Shown here one piece after another: positions 23,499-31,676 of a stretch of DNA of 37,751 bases. The notes beneath the pieces were generated by a model. That model was given only the letters and a program-made list of their open reading frames with translations, was not told the DNA's origin and ran no database searches. The DNA is taken from assembly GCA_004293645.1 (NCBI GenBank), contig REAB01000091.1, positions 1 to 37,751 of the forward strand. The letters are read 5' to 3'. Each line of letters starts with the position of its first letter. Position 1 is the first letter of the stretch. Position numbers and translations under genes: made by a program. This DNA comes from Cytophagia bacterium. GTDB lineage: Bacteria; Bacteroidota; Bacteroidia; Cytophagales; Spirosomataceae.

Positions 23499-24842
23499 AT
23501 GAAAAATATTTTCCTTGTTTTTAAGCGCGAATACCTCGTACGGGTACGCAAGAAGTCGTTTATTTTGATGACTTTACTAACCCCACTCTTAATTGCGGCC
23601 TTTTACGGCATCATGGTTTGGGCGGCTATTGGCTCATTTGAAAATGAACTCAAAAGCATTCAAGTTATTGACAAAAGTGGGTTGTTTAAAACCAAATTTA
23701 AAAATGACGACAATACTGTTTTTGACTTTAAAGACGAACCCGTTGCAACTGCCCAAAAGAAACTCAAAGACCAAGAAGACAAGCTATTGGTGTTGATTCC
23801 TGCCGATATTTTGCAGCAGCCTGGCGGCTTGCAAATTTATTCTGACAAGAGCGTGAGTCCGCTGGTGAAAGGGCGCATTGAGCGCATTGTACAGCAAGAA
23901 ATTCGGAATATTAAGCTCACCAAGGCGGGTATTACGCAAGCTGTTATTGAAGATGCCAACCAAAATGTAGATGCCCAAACTTTCAACCTCGACGACGAAG
24001 GCAAAAGCCAATCGAGTAGCACCATGGCGGCTTACATTGCAGGCTATGCGGCGGCGTTTTTGTTGTATATTTTTATTTTGGTGTATGGCGCAGGCGTTAT
24101 GCAAAGTGTAATGGAAGAGAAATCAAGCCGCATCATTGAGGTAATTATTTCGTCTGTTAAGCCCTTTCATTTGATGTTAGGCAAAATTTTGGGCGTGGCT
24201 GCCGTGGGTTTAACGCAGTTTTTGCTGTGGGCTGTGCTTACTTTTGGCATCACAACGGCCACCCAAACACTTTTTGGGTTCAATCGGTTTACGGCTGCCC
24301 AAGAAGTAGTAGATAAACAAACCCAAAATGCCGACCCAGAACTTAAAAAAGAGATGGAAAAGCAGCAAACGGGCATGGTGAAGCAAATGAACGAATCTAT
24401 GCAAAGCCTTCAATCGTTGCCCTTGACGCAGATTTTGCTTTGCTTTTTATTCTATTTCTTTGGGGGTTATTTGCTGTACAGCTCCTTGTATGCGGCCATT
24501 GGGGCATCGGTTGAAAATCAACAAGAGGCTGGGCAGTTTATGTTCCCAATTATGATGCCCATCATTGCAGCCATTTTCTTCGCGCAACTCTCTATCAATC
24601 AGCCCGATGGCTCGTTGGCGTTCTGGACTTCCATGATTCCCTTTACCTCGCCTATTGTAATGATGGCGCGTATTCCGTTTGGTGTGCCTGGTTGGGAAAT
24701 TGCCCTTTCAATGGCACTTTTGGTGCTGGGTTTTGTGGGTACAACTTGGTTGGCAGCGCGTATTTATCGGGTTGGTATTTTGATGTACGGCAAAAAAGTG
24801 AACTACAAAGAATTGGGCAAATGGATTTTTTATAAAGGGTAG
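23499..24842 (+). CDS. ABC-2 type transporter permease (NatB-like)
   Basis: The 447-residue membrane protein has an N-terminal segment KREYLVRVRKKSFILMTLLTP with the first helix at about 20-45, a large extracytoplasmic loop (about 50-180), then about five helices from 180 to 425 (YIAGYAAAFLLYIFILVYGA onward). VMEEKSSRIIEVIISSVKPFHLMLGKILG is the ABC-2/NatB signature stretch. A hydrophilic Gln/Lys-rich loop lies at about 275-305. It works with the ATPase encoded just upstream, most likely as one operon. Confidence 0.9.
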   Translation: MKNIFLVFKREYLVRVRKKSFILMTLLTPLLIAAFYGIMVWAAIGSFENELKSIQVIDKSGLFKTKFKNDDNTVFDFKDEPVATAQKKLKDQEDKLLVLIPADILQQPGGLQIYSDKSVSPLVKGRIERIVQQEIRNIKLTKAGITQAVIEDANQNVDAQTFNLDDEGKSQSSSTMAAYIAGYAAAFLLYIFILVYGAGVMQSVMEEKSSRIIEVIISSVKPFHLMLGKILGVAAVGLTQFLLWAVLTFGITTATQTLFGFNRFTAAQEVVDKQTQNADPELKKEMEKQQTGMVKQMNESMQSLQSLPLTQILLCFLFYFFGGYLLYSSLYAAIGASVENQQEAGQFMFPIMMPIIAAIFFAQLSINQPDGSLAFWTSMIPFTSPIVMMARIPFGVPGWEIALSMALLVLGFVGTTWLAARIYRVGILMYGKKVNYKELGKWIFYKG

Positions 24843-24849
24843 ACTTGCT

Positions 24850-24857
24850 TAATTTTG
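24850..24857 (+). promoter_or_regulatory. -7 element TAATTTTG for the Uma2 gene
   Basis: TAnnTTTG lies 16 nt before the ATG at 24874, directly after the permease stop. Confidence 0.45.
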
Positions 24858-24873
24858 GGTAAATTTTTCCATT

Positions 24874-25458
24874 ATGATTACAGAAACACTCGTATCGGTC
24901 GAAGAATATTTTGATTTATTGCTCAAATCAAACGTAAAGCTCGAATACAACGCGGGCGAGATAGTAGCAATGGCAGGAGGACAACCCGCGCACAATTTAG
25001 TCGCCGCAAACTTGATTGTTGAACTTTCAAATTGCCTCCGAAAAAAAGGCTGCATCGTTCTCACCAGCGACCAACTTATCAAAGTGGAAGGTTGCGAAAA
25101 ATATACCTTTCCCGATTTGGTGGTTGTTTGTCAAAAACCCGTTTACGAAAAAGCACCACAAGGCTTAGATGCACTCATCAACCCCGAGATTATCGTCGAA
25201 GTACTTTCAGATTCAACAGAATTTTATGACCGAACCGAAAAATTTGATTGCTACAAAACCATTGATTCTTTTCGAGAATACGTGCTGGTGTCTTCCAAAA
25301 AGAGGCGTGTAGAAGTACATAAAAAATTGAATGAAGCCGAATGGTTGAGCCACGTTTATGGCGAGAAAGACGAAAAAGTAAAAATTGACAATTGCGACAT
25401 ATTGCTTGACAATATTTATTACGGTGTTGTGTTTGCACAGCCGAACGCCACTACTTAA
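24874..25458 (+). CDS. Uma2-family (DUF820) restriction-endonuclease-fold protein
   Basis: The 194-residue protein carries the PD-(D/E)xK-like core of the family: SVEEYFDLL, KLEYNAGEIVAMAGG, PDLVVVC (Asp) and IIVEVLSDST (Glu), followed by FREYVLV. Uma2 proteins are abundant in cyanobacteria and Bacteroidota and are presumed nucleases whose role is unknown. It is convergent with the DUF5615/DUF433 pair, with 5 bp between stops. It is distinct in sequence from the second Uma2 gene at 33181-33810. Confidence 0.85.
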   Translation: MITETLVSVEEYFDLLLKSNVKLEYNAGEIVAMAGGQPAHNLVAANLIVELSNCLRKKGCIVLTSDQLIKVEGCEKYTFPDLVVVCQKPVYEKAPQGLDALINPEIIVEVLSDSTEFYDRTEKFDCYKTIDSFREYVLVSSKKRRVEVHKKLNEAEWLSHVYGEKDEKVKIDNCDILLDNIYYGVVFAQPNATT

Positions 25459-25463
25459 ACCAC

Positions 25464-25790
25464 TTATTTTATCACGTAAACCTTATTTTCAAGCGAGTTT
25501 TTGAGTAATTCTACCAAAACGGGATATACTTGTTTCAAACTTGGAAGCACGTTTTTGTGAACATCAATTACGATAACAGGCAATTCAAGAATTGCCAAAT
25601 TTTGTTGATAAGGCAGGTTTTTATCTACACAGATAAAAGCTTTGAATCCATAATCTGCGGCCAGTCTCAAAAGTTTGCCATTTTTGATACCGTTCCATTC
25701 CATATCACGAACCGTAAGTACTTCGTGTTCTGCGGCATCGAAACAAAACTTGAAACGAACGTCAATGTTTTCGTCAAGCAGCAGTTTCAT
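25464..25790 (-). CDS. DUF5615 PIN-like toxin candidate
   Basis: The 108-residue protein has the PIN-like acidic motif LLLDENID (Asp6), WNGIKNGKLLRLAADYGF and ICVDKNLPYQQN (Asp56), which define DUF5615. PIN-like proteins are usually RNases and the toxin half of toxin-antitoxin pairs. Its start lies inside the DUF433 gene (17-nt overlap), which argues for translational coupling. Toxicity is inferred from family context, not seen. Confidence 0.85.
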   Translation of the reverse strand: MKLLLDENIDVRFKFCFDAAEHEVLTVRDMEWNGIKNGKLLRLAADYGFKAFICVDKNLPYQQNLAILELPVIVIDVHKNVLPSLKQVYPVLVELLKNSLENKVYVIK

Positions 25791-26004
25791 AGTGGCGAGT
25801 AAAGGTATTTAAAAGACTGGATGCTAAATCTATAACGGCCTCAGCTTGCACTCGATTTACGGTAGGGTAGCCTTCCAAAAAATCATCTAACGAGCTTACC
25901 TCCAAATAATCGAATAATGTTTTGATAGCTACTCTTGTGCCTTTAAAGACGGGTGTGCCGCCCAATATTTCGGCATTTACTTCAATGATATGTTGCTGAT
26001 TCAT
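25774..26004 (-). CDS. DUF433 antitoxin candidate
   Basis: The 76-residue protein has the DUF433 pattern ILGGTPVFKGTRVAIKTLFDYL, then LDDFLEGYPTVNRVQAEAVI, a small winged-helix or HTH-like fold commonly paired with DUF5615. As first gene of the pair it is the likely antitoxin and autoregulator. A -7 element TATCTTTG lies 25 bp upstream. Confidence 0.85.
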   Translation of the reverse strand: MNQQHIIEVNAEILGGTPVFKGTRVAIKTLFDYLEVSSLDDFLEGYPTVNRVQAEAVIDLASSLLNTFTRHYETAA

Positions 26005-26029
26005 GGTTCATTAGGTGCTATTTTCTTGA

Positions 26030-26037
26030 CAAAGATA
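26030..26037 (-). promoter_or_regulatory. -7 element TATCTTTG for the DUF433/DUF5615 pair
   Basis: CAAAGATA on the plus strand, 25 bp from the DUF433 start codon. The -33 match is weak. Confidence 0.45.
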
Positions 26038-26126
26038 CACATTTTAGGGAGTTCCCAGATGCGATATACAACGGCATTATTCCACCTCAATAGTACCTGT
26101 ACTTCGTTTCTCGGCAACTTTTTATT

Positions 26127-26711
26127 TTATTTAAACCACGGTTGCCACGTCAGTTTATATTTCAGGCCACTTTTGCGCTCGCCAACTACTTTGGCGGGCG
26201 CACCTGCTACAATGGCCATGGGAGGTACATCTTTGGTAACAATGCTCCCCGCCGCCACCACCGCCCCACGGCCTACGCGCACGCCGGGCATGATAGTCGC
26301 ACGCGAGGCAATCCAAACGTAATCTTCGATAATTACGTCGCGGCCAAACACGCTGTGCAGGTCGTCGTGTGGATTGTGCGAGAGCGTCCAAATGTTGGTT
26401 TCTTGGGCAATATCCACGTGGTTGCCAATGCTAAGTAGGCCGCCGCGCCCGTCCAAAAGCACTTGTTTATTGATAAAACAGCCATCGCCAATCTGAATAT
26501 TTTTACCGTTCCGAAACTCCACTTTCATCATTATAAAACCACCTTTGCCCAATTTCTTGATGGTTTGACTAACAAAGAACCGCCGCAGCGCGTAAAACGG
26601 CACGTACATCACCCATTCTCGGAATAAGTAATCTTTGAAGGCGTAAAGTGCCGTGGCTATTTCAACAACGAAGCCCCCCACCCCCCCGAGGGGGAGTTTC
26701 TTATTTTTCAT
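26127..26711 (-). CDS. Left-handed beta-helix (hexapeptide) O-acetyltransferase
   Basis: The 194-residue protein ends in hexapeptide-repeat sequence ([70 protein letters not shown]), as in WcaF/maltose O-acetyltransferase-type enzymes that transfer acetyl from acetyl-CoA to sugars of surface polysaccharides. The catalytic His is in TLSHNPHDD. The frame opens six codons earlier with TTG; ATG at 26711 is preferred. The first codons run through G tracts (G7, T, G6 on the coding strand), so the reading frame of the N-terminus depends on tract length. The next in-frame ATG would remove about 34 residues, including KDYLFREW, which looks family-like. Confidence 0.85.
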   Translation of the reverse strand: MKNKKLPLGGVGGFVVEIATALYAFKDYLFREWVMYVPFYALRRFFVSQTIKKLGKGGFIMMKVEFRNGKNIQIGDGCFINKQVLLDGRGGLLSIGNHVDIAQETNIWTLSHNPHDDLHSVFGRDVIIEDYVWIASRATIMPGVRVGRGAVVAAGSIVTKDVPPMAIVAGAPAKVVGERKSGLKYKLTWQPWFK

Positions 26712-26764
26712 ATTAGTTTCTGTGGTCAAGCCTTTATATAGTTCGTAATCAGTATTCTAAAAAT

Positions 26765-26917
26765 TTCTGACACTAACGGATTTGGTGGGGCAAGTAATAT
26801 AGATACTGACTATTAGGTAGTTACAAAATTAGGGAACTGTTATTTTGTAACTTGGTGGGCAGACAACAAGTTACATATCGTTATTTTATACCCCCACCAA
26901 ATTAGTTAGTGTCAGAA
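26765..26917. mobile_element. MITE-like element with 26-bp terminal inverted repeats
   Basis: The arms 26765-26790 and 26892-26917 match as inverted copies at 24 of 26 positions (TTCTGACACTAAC, then ATTTGGTGGGG). Inside are two further stems: GTTACAAAAT/ATTTTGTAAC and GTAACTTG/CAAGTTAC. There is no coding capacity and no clear target duplication. It fills most of the 26712-27015 gap between the divergently oriented acetyltransferase and lhgO genes. Confidence 0.75.
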
Positions 26918-27015
26918 AAATTTTCAAAAGTTAAATTCGATTTCTGCGTAATTTTACCCCATAAAAAAGTTCCCTGATTCATTCATTCACAACTCAATCA
27001 TTCAAAATTAATTTC

Positions 27016-28212
27016 ATGTACGACGTAGTAATCATTGGTGGCGGCATTGTTGGTTTGGCCACTGCTCTTAAACTCAAAGAACAACGCCCCAGTTTACGGC
27101 TGGTTTTGCTGGAAAAAGAAAGCCAATTAGCCGCCCACCAAACGGGCCACAACAGCGGCGTTATTCATTCGGGGCTGTACTACAAGCCTGGCAGCCTCAA
27201 AGCTACCAATTGCATTGAAGGTTACAAAATGTTGATTGATTTTGCCAACCAAGAAGGCATTAAATACGACCTCTGCGGTAAAGTTGTGGTGGCTACCAAA
27301 AAAGACCAACTACCCATTTTGAACGATCTTTTTGAGCGTGGCGCGCAAAATGGCCTTACGGGCTTTCAAAAATTAGACCAGTCGGGGTTAGAAGAGCGTG
27401 AACCACACGTGCGCGGGGTTGCAGGTTTTTTTGTGCCGCAAACGGGTATTATTGATTACAAAGATGTGTGCCTCAAATACGCCGAAAAGGTGCAAAATTG
27501 GGGTGGTGAAATAAAACTGGGTGAAAAAGTAATTGAAATCAGTCAGAGCGGCGCGGTTTCGACGGTGGTTACTGAAAAGCATTTTTACGAAACCAAACTG
27601 GTTATCAATTGTGCGGGACTGTATTCGGACAAAATGGCGCAACTCACTCAGCAAGAGCCAATTCACCTCCGCATTGTGCCGTTTCGGGGCGAATATTTTG
27701 AGCTAAAACCCAACAAGCATTACTTAGTCAAAAACTTAGTGTATCCTGTTCCCGACCCTAATTTTCCATTTTTGGGTGTGCATTTTACGCGCATGATTCA
27801 CGGCGGCGTAGAAGCTGGCCCCAATGCCGTGTTGGCATTTCGGCGCGAGGGGTACAAAAAGTTCGACATCAACGCCCGCGAACTCTGGGAAACGCTCACT
27901 TGGCCTGGTTTTCAGAAAGTTGCCCTCAAATATTGGGAAACGGGGCTGGGCGAAATGTACCGTTCTTTCTCGAAAGCGGCTTTTGTCAAAGCCCTACAAG
28001 AACTCGTTCCCGAAATCCAAGCCGACGACCTTGTGGCCTGCGAGGCGGGCGTACGCGCCCAAGCCTGCGACCGAGACGGTGGCCTGCTCGACGATTTTAG
28101 CATCATTGAGCGCCCCAATGCCATCAATATTTGTAACGCGCCATCGCCAGCGGCCACCTCATCGCTTTCGATTGGCAAAACAGTGGCTGAACTGGCTTTG
28201 GCACGATTTTAA
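27016..28212 (+). CDS. lhgO: L-2-hydroxyglutarate oxidase LhgO
   Basis: The 398-residue DAO-fold flavoprotein has IIGGGIVGLATALKL (dinucleotide motif), HNSGVIHSGLYYKPGSLKA, LRIVPFRGEYFEL and a C-terminal NAPSPAATSSLSIG. These match LhgO, which oxidises L-2-hydroxyglutarate to 2-oxoglutarate and passes electrons to oxygen or the quinone pool, repairing a side product of central metabolism. The gene stands alone downstream of the MITE-like element. No -7 match was found in the preceding 90 bp. Confidence 0.9.
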   Translation: MYDVVIIGGGIVGLATALKLKEQRPSLRLVLLEKESQLAAHQTGHNSGVIHSGLYYKPGSLKATNCIEGYKMLIDFANQEGIKYDLCGKVVVATKKDQLPILNDLFERGAQNGLTGFQKLDQSGLEEREPHVRGVAGFFVPQTGIIDYKDVCLKYAEKVQNWGGEIKLGEKVIEISQSGAVSTVVTEKHFYETKLVINCAGLYSDKMAQLTQQEPIHLRIVPFRGEYFELKPNKHYLVKNLVYPVPDPNFPFLGVHFTRMIHGGVEAGPNAVLAFRREGYKKFDINARELWETLTWPGFQKVALKYWETGLGEMYRSFSKAAFVKALQELVPEIQADDLVACEAGVRAQACDRDGGLLDDFSIIERPNAINICNAPSPAATSSLSIGKTVAELALARF

Positions 28213-28234
28213 ACCAACAGGAGTAGGTGCCTAC

Positions 28235-28254
28235 GCACTATTTTAGTGCTTTTT
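28235..28254 (+). terminator. Weak intrinsic terminator after lhgO
   Basis: GCACT (28235-28239) pairs with AGTGC (28245-28249) and TTTTT follows. The stem is only 5 bp and overlaps the end of the convergent methyltransferase gene. Confidence 0.4.
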
Positions 28255-28969
28255 GAGCAACCACCAAATACGTACAAGCGTCCATATCGCGGGCTTTGGT
28301 GGTGGTGAGTTTATCAAAAATCATAATTAAAAATTGAAGCGGTACTGCGGCTACGGGGCGCAAAAACGGAGGCAGTTTGTACAGAAGACCATCTTGAAAA
28401 AGCTGCAAACCCATGCCCATTCGGCCAATAATGCCCCGAAAAGCCACCACTTCAAAGCCCGCCCGCACCACTATTTTTTGCAAACCAGCCGAAGTCCACC
28501 GCCAATAGTCGGTGGGGTCGGGGTGGTACATCCAGTAGCCGTGCGTGGTGAGTAGCAACAAGCCCCCAGGCTTCAAAATGCGGTAGGCTTCAGCCAAATA
28601 CCCTTCGGGGTCTTCGACGTGTTCCAGTACTTGCGTAGAAAGCACCACGTCTATCAAGTTGTCGGACGTTTGAATGCGGCTATCGCTGCCAATAATGATG
28701 TCGGCGTGTGGATTCCAGGCCAAATCTATTCCCAAATATTCGATGTTTTCATGCTTAAAAATCGAAATATAGGGCTTCGTGCCGCAGCCATAATCGGTGA
28801 GCTTGATGCGTTGGTGTTTTGCCAGCGGCAGCACGTAATTGTCGCGCGCCCATTCTACCAATTGCCGCAGTTGGTTTAAATAATACCAACGCGAATGGTA
28901 AAACGGCGGACGAATGCGATAGTGCGTGGCGGGGTCGGTGGGCAGGGCTTCGGCGCGGGTCAGGCTCAT
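28238..28969 (-). CDS. Class I SAM-dependent methyltransferase
   Basis: The 243-residue protein has a class I fold: KLTDYGCGTKPYISIF (motif I), a strand ending IEYLGIDL, IDVVLSTQVLEHVEDP (motif IV with the typical LEHV) and RILKPGGLLLLTTHGYW. Methyltransferase_11-type enzymes of this shape act on sugars, lipids or quinones; the target is unknown. ATG at 28969 is chosen because it overlaps the stop of the YfhO gene as ATGA, implying translational coupling; an in-frame start 26 codons earlier is unlikely. Confidence 0.85.
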   Translation of the reverse strand: MSLTRAEALPTDPATHYRIRPPFYHSRWYYLNQLRQLVEWARDNYVLPLAKHQRIKLTDYGCGTKPYISIFKHENIEYLGIDLAWNPHADIIIGSDSRIQTSDNLIDVVLSTQVLEHVEDPEGYLAEAYRILKPGGLLLLTTHGYWMYHPDPTDYWRWTSAGLQKIVVRAGFEVVAFRGIIGRMGMGLQLFQDGLLYKLPPFLRPVAAVPLQFLIMIFDKLTTTKARDMDACTYLVVAQKALK

Positions 28970-31452
28970 GCTTGGGCGGTGTGGCGTGAGCGGTAATCCA
29001 TGAACAAAGCAAAACCTACCAACAGCAACCACGCCAACGAAGCCCATCGGTCAATGGCGGCTCCTTGTTTGACCGTAACGGGGTCAAATTTAAACGAAAT
29101 GATGTGTTTTCCAGCGGGTATTACCAAACCGCGCAGCACATAATTGGCCCGAAAATGCGGCACTTCCTGCCCGTCAATGTACGATTTCCAGTCTTCGTTT
29201 CCTTTGTAATAAATCTCCGAAAACACCGCTATTTGCAAAGCCTTCGTGTCTGATTCATAGCTTATTACGTTGGGTTTGTAAGATGTCAAACGAATCTTGG
29301 CCGAGGTGTCGGCAATGGGTTTAGCGTCTTTCAGTATGTTAGCAAAGCGTTTGTCTATCACTACCGTAGTGCCAGGTTTGAGGCTATCGAGGGCGGCCAT
29401 TTCTTCGTTGGCATTGTTCACCATTTTAACTTCTCTTACAAACCACACATTGCCCATCGCATCGGGGTTTTGTTGGGCAGCGGGTTGGCCGTCTTGCCCA
29501 GCCGTAATAAAATATTTGGTGTTGAGCATATTCAAAACGGCCATGTTGTTTTTAGAAATCGGGCCCTCAATTAAATCTTGGAAACGCTGCAATTTGGTGG
29601 CCATGTAGCCTCCCACCGACTTGTGATAGGCCGACGGGCGGGCATTGCTAAAAGGATTGCCCGTAAGGTCAAGTACACGATAATAGGAGCGGTCTTGCAA
29701 AATCTGTTGGTCGGCGGCAGAAGGTTGAAACAAATCTTCGTACGAGCTTACCTTAGGCTGGAAATCGTCGGCGTTGAGGTATCTTTTATTGACTACCCAC
29801 AAATCTACGAGGGTTAAAAACGATAGCGTAGCCATCAAAATGGCCGTATTCTTGATTTTTTTGGTTACCAATGCCCAAACTACCGCCGCTGCCAACAAAA
29901 TAAACAACACGCTCCGAAAAGCATCGCTGCGAAGCATGGCGGCGCGGTCGTCGAGTAAAGCAGCGTAAAGGTCGCTGGCGGCAGTACGATTGTTGCCAAA
30001 ACTTTGGGTCATGTTGTCCAAGAAAGCAGGGTCGTTGGCACTGCGCAAACCTACCAAACTCGGTACCAAAGCCAATACCAACGCAACGCCCGCCGTGAGT
30101 CCTAAGCTGACAAAAAATGGCTTTTTGAAATTGGCCCAAGTGGGCGTGTTTTGCAGTAAGGTTTTTAAACCAAGTACGGCCACCACCACCATACAAAGCT
30201 GCGTAAGCGACAAAATCATGCTTACTGCCCGAAACTTATTGTAAAGCGGAAAATAATCGAATAAGAAATAATTGAGCAAGCTAAAATTGCTCCCCCACCC
30301 AATAAACAAACACAACAACACGCTGACAGCAAAGGGGTATTTGTAGCGTTTTTCGGCAAAAAAAAGTCCCAGCACAAACAAAAAACACAAAATAGCACCC
30401 GCATAAATGCCCCCACTTACAAAAGTTTGGTCGCCCCAGTAGGTGGGCAAACTACGCACCACTTGGGCGGCATTGTCGGCAGGAATGTTGTAGCGCATCA
30501 AAGTCTTGAAGGCTTCCGACTTTTCGTCCAATTCGCCCCCTGAGCTGCCCCCCGCAAAATCTGGAATCAGAAAAGTGAGGGTTTCTAACTTGCCGTAGCT
30601 CCAAGAAAAGGCGTAATCTTTGTCTAAGCCCTCGGCTTTGGTGGTATCTTTTTTTACGTCTTTTACCAACTCAGACCCACCCCGAATGGTTTCTTTGGAG
30701 TGGTCGTAGGTAGTCCAGAGGCGGGCGGTGTTGGTGGCCGTAACGAGTACGCCCAGCACTACTGCCAGCACCGCCGACAGCACAAAGTTGCCCACTTGTT
30801 TTTCTTTGAGGGCGCGTATCAGTTCAAAAATCCCCAAAACGGCAATAATAAAAGCGGTATAATACGTAATTTGGAAGTGGTTGGCGTTGAGTTCGAGGCC
30901 CAAGCCAAAGCTAAATAGTGCCATACCCGCCCACGGCCGCCCGCGAAAGGCCATCACCAAGCCTGCCAACATAATGGGTGCAAAGGCTAAGGCGTAGATT
31001 TTGGCCAAATGACCAGCCACAATAATTTGGAGATTGTACGAAAAGAAACCGTAGCCAATTGCCCCCAATACGCTCGGCCATAACCCGCAGCCCAAAGCCA
31101 GCAATAACAAATAAGCACCAACCAGATAAAAGAAAATGTAGCTTCCTTGCAAGCCCAGCAAGTAGTAGAGATAAGGCTGAATTTTTATAAAAATGCCCTG
31201 GGCGTAGTCTTCGCCAATAAAATAGGTGGGTATGCCGCCAAACACGCTGTTGGTCCAGCCCGAATACTCCCCGCCCGACTCAGCGGCAAAACTCCTAATT
31301 TCGGTTTGTTGGGCAATAAACTGCGTGGGGTCGCTTTGTTGGAGGGTTTTGCCCTTTAAAACAGGACTCATGTAGCCCACCGACAAAATAGCAAAGCCAA
31401 TAACGACCACCAAGTGCGGCCAAAGGGTTTTGAAATTAAATATTTTTTTCAT
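28966..31452 (-). CDS. YfhO-family multipass membrane protein
   Basis: The 828-residue protein has about a dozen hydrophobic helices over residues 10-540 (VVVIGFAILSVGYMSPVLKG, SYIFFYLVGAYLLLLALGCG and others) and a soluble C-terminal domain followed by a last helix (ASLAWLLLVGFALFM). The early acidic segment QQSDPTQFIAQQ and overall layout match YfhO (PF09586), a GT-C-like family linked in Firmicutes to glycosylation of lipoteichoic acid. In Bacteroidota it is conserved but of unknown role. ATG at 31452 is preferred over an upstream frame extension because MKKIFNFK is followed directly by the first helix. It is coupled to the methyltransferase gene by an ATGA overlap. Confidence 0.88.
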   Translation of the reverse strand: MKKIFNFKTLWPHLVVVIGFAILSVGYMSPVLKGKTLQQSDPTQFIAQQTEIRSFAAESGGEYSGWTNSVFGGIPTYFIGEDYAQGIFIKIQPYLYYLLGLQGSYIFFYLVGAYLLLLALGCGLWPSVLGAIGYGFFSYNLQIIVAGHLAKIYALAFAPIMLAGLVMAFRGRPWAGMALFSFGLGLELNANHFQITYYTAFIIAVLGIFELIRALKEKQVGNFVLSAVLAVVLGVLVTATNTARLWTTYDHSKETIRGGSELVKDVKKDTTKAEGLDKDYAFSWSYGKLETLTFLIPDFAGGSSGGELDEKSEAFKTLMRYNIPADNAAQVVRSLPTYWGDQTFVSGGIYAGAILCFLFVLGLFFAEKRYKYPFAVSVLLCLFIGWGSNFSLLNYFLFDYFPLYNKFRAVSMILSLTQLCMVVVAVLGLKTLLQNTPTWANFKKPFFVSLGLTAGVALVLALVPSLVGLRSANDPAFLDNMTQSFGNNRTAASDLYAALLDDRAAMLRSDAFRSVLFILLAAAVVWALVTKKIKNTAILMATLSFLTLVDLWVVNKRYLNADDFQPKVSSYEDLFQPSAADQQILQDRSYYRVLDLTGNPFSNARPSAYHKSVGGYMATKLQRFQDLIEGPISKNNMAVLNMLNTKYFITAGQDGQPAAQQNPDAMGNVWFVREVKMVNNANEEMAALDSLKPGTTVVIDKRFANILKDAKPIADTSAKIRLTSYKPNVISYESDTKALQIAVFSEIYYKGNEDWKSYIDGQEVPHFRANYVLRGLVIPAGKHIISFKFDPVTVKQGAAIDRWASLAWLLLVGFALFMDYRSRHTAQA

Positions 31453-31595
31453 TGAAAAAGGAGTTTTTGAAAGTGTAAAATTATGGATTTTCTGGGTTAT
31501 TGGTAGCATTGCCAACACGAAGGGTTATCAAAACTTAGGCCAAAATCCAAAACACGCCCCAATGAATCTTTCGGCGATGTTTGGCAATAGTTGTT

Positions 31596-31603
31596 TATTT
31601 TTG
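31596..31603 (+). promoter_or_regulatory. -7 element TATTTTTG upstream of the Tll0287-like lipoprotein gene
   Basis: TAnnTTTG lies 73 bp before the ATG at 31677, in the region divergent from the YfhO gene. Confidence 0.4.
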
Positions 31604-31676
31604 GCAATTATACCCTTTTTTTGAACTGCCCAGCGGCTTTGATAGTTACTTTAATACTTAAAAATACGTTTTTGAA

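Noticed and set aside
26712..26729. TTG start for the acetyltransferase
   Set aside because: An ATG six codons downstream is a better start; the extra residues add nothing recognisable.
28970..29047. Longer start for the methyltransferase
   Set aside because: The extension overlaps the YfhO coding end in another frame; the ATGA start at 28969 is better placed.
31453..31518. Longer start for the YfhO protein
   Set aside because: The added residues precede MKKIFNFK without family resemblance and have no -7 element upstream.
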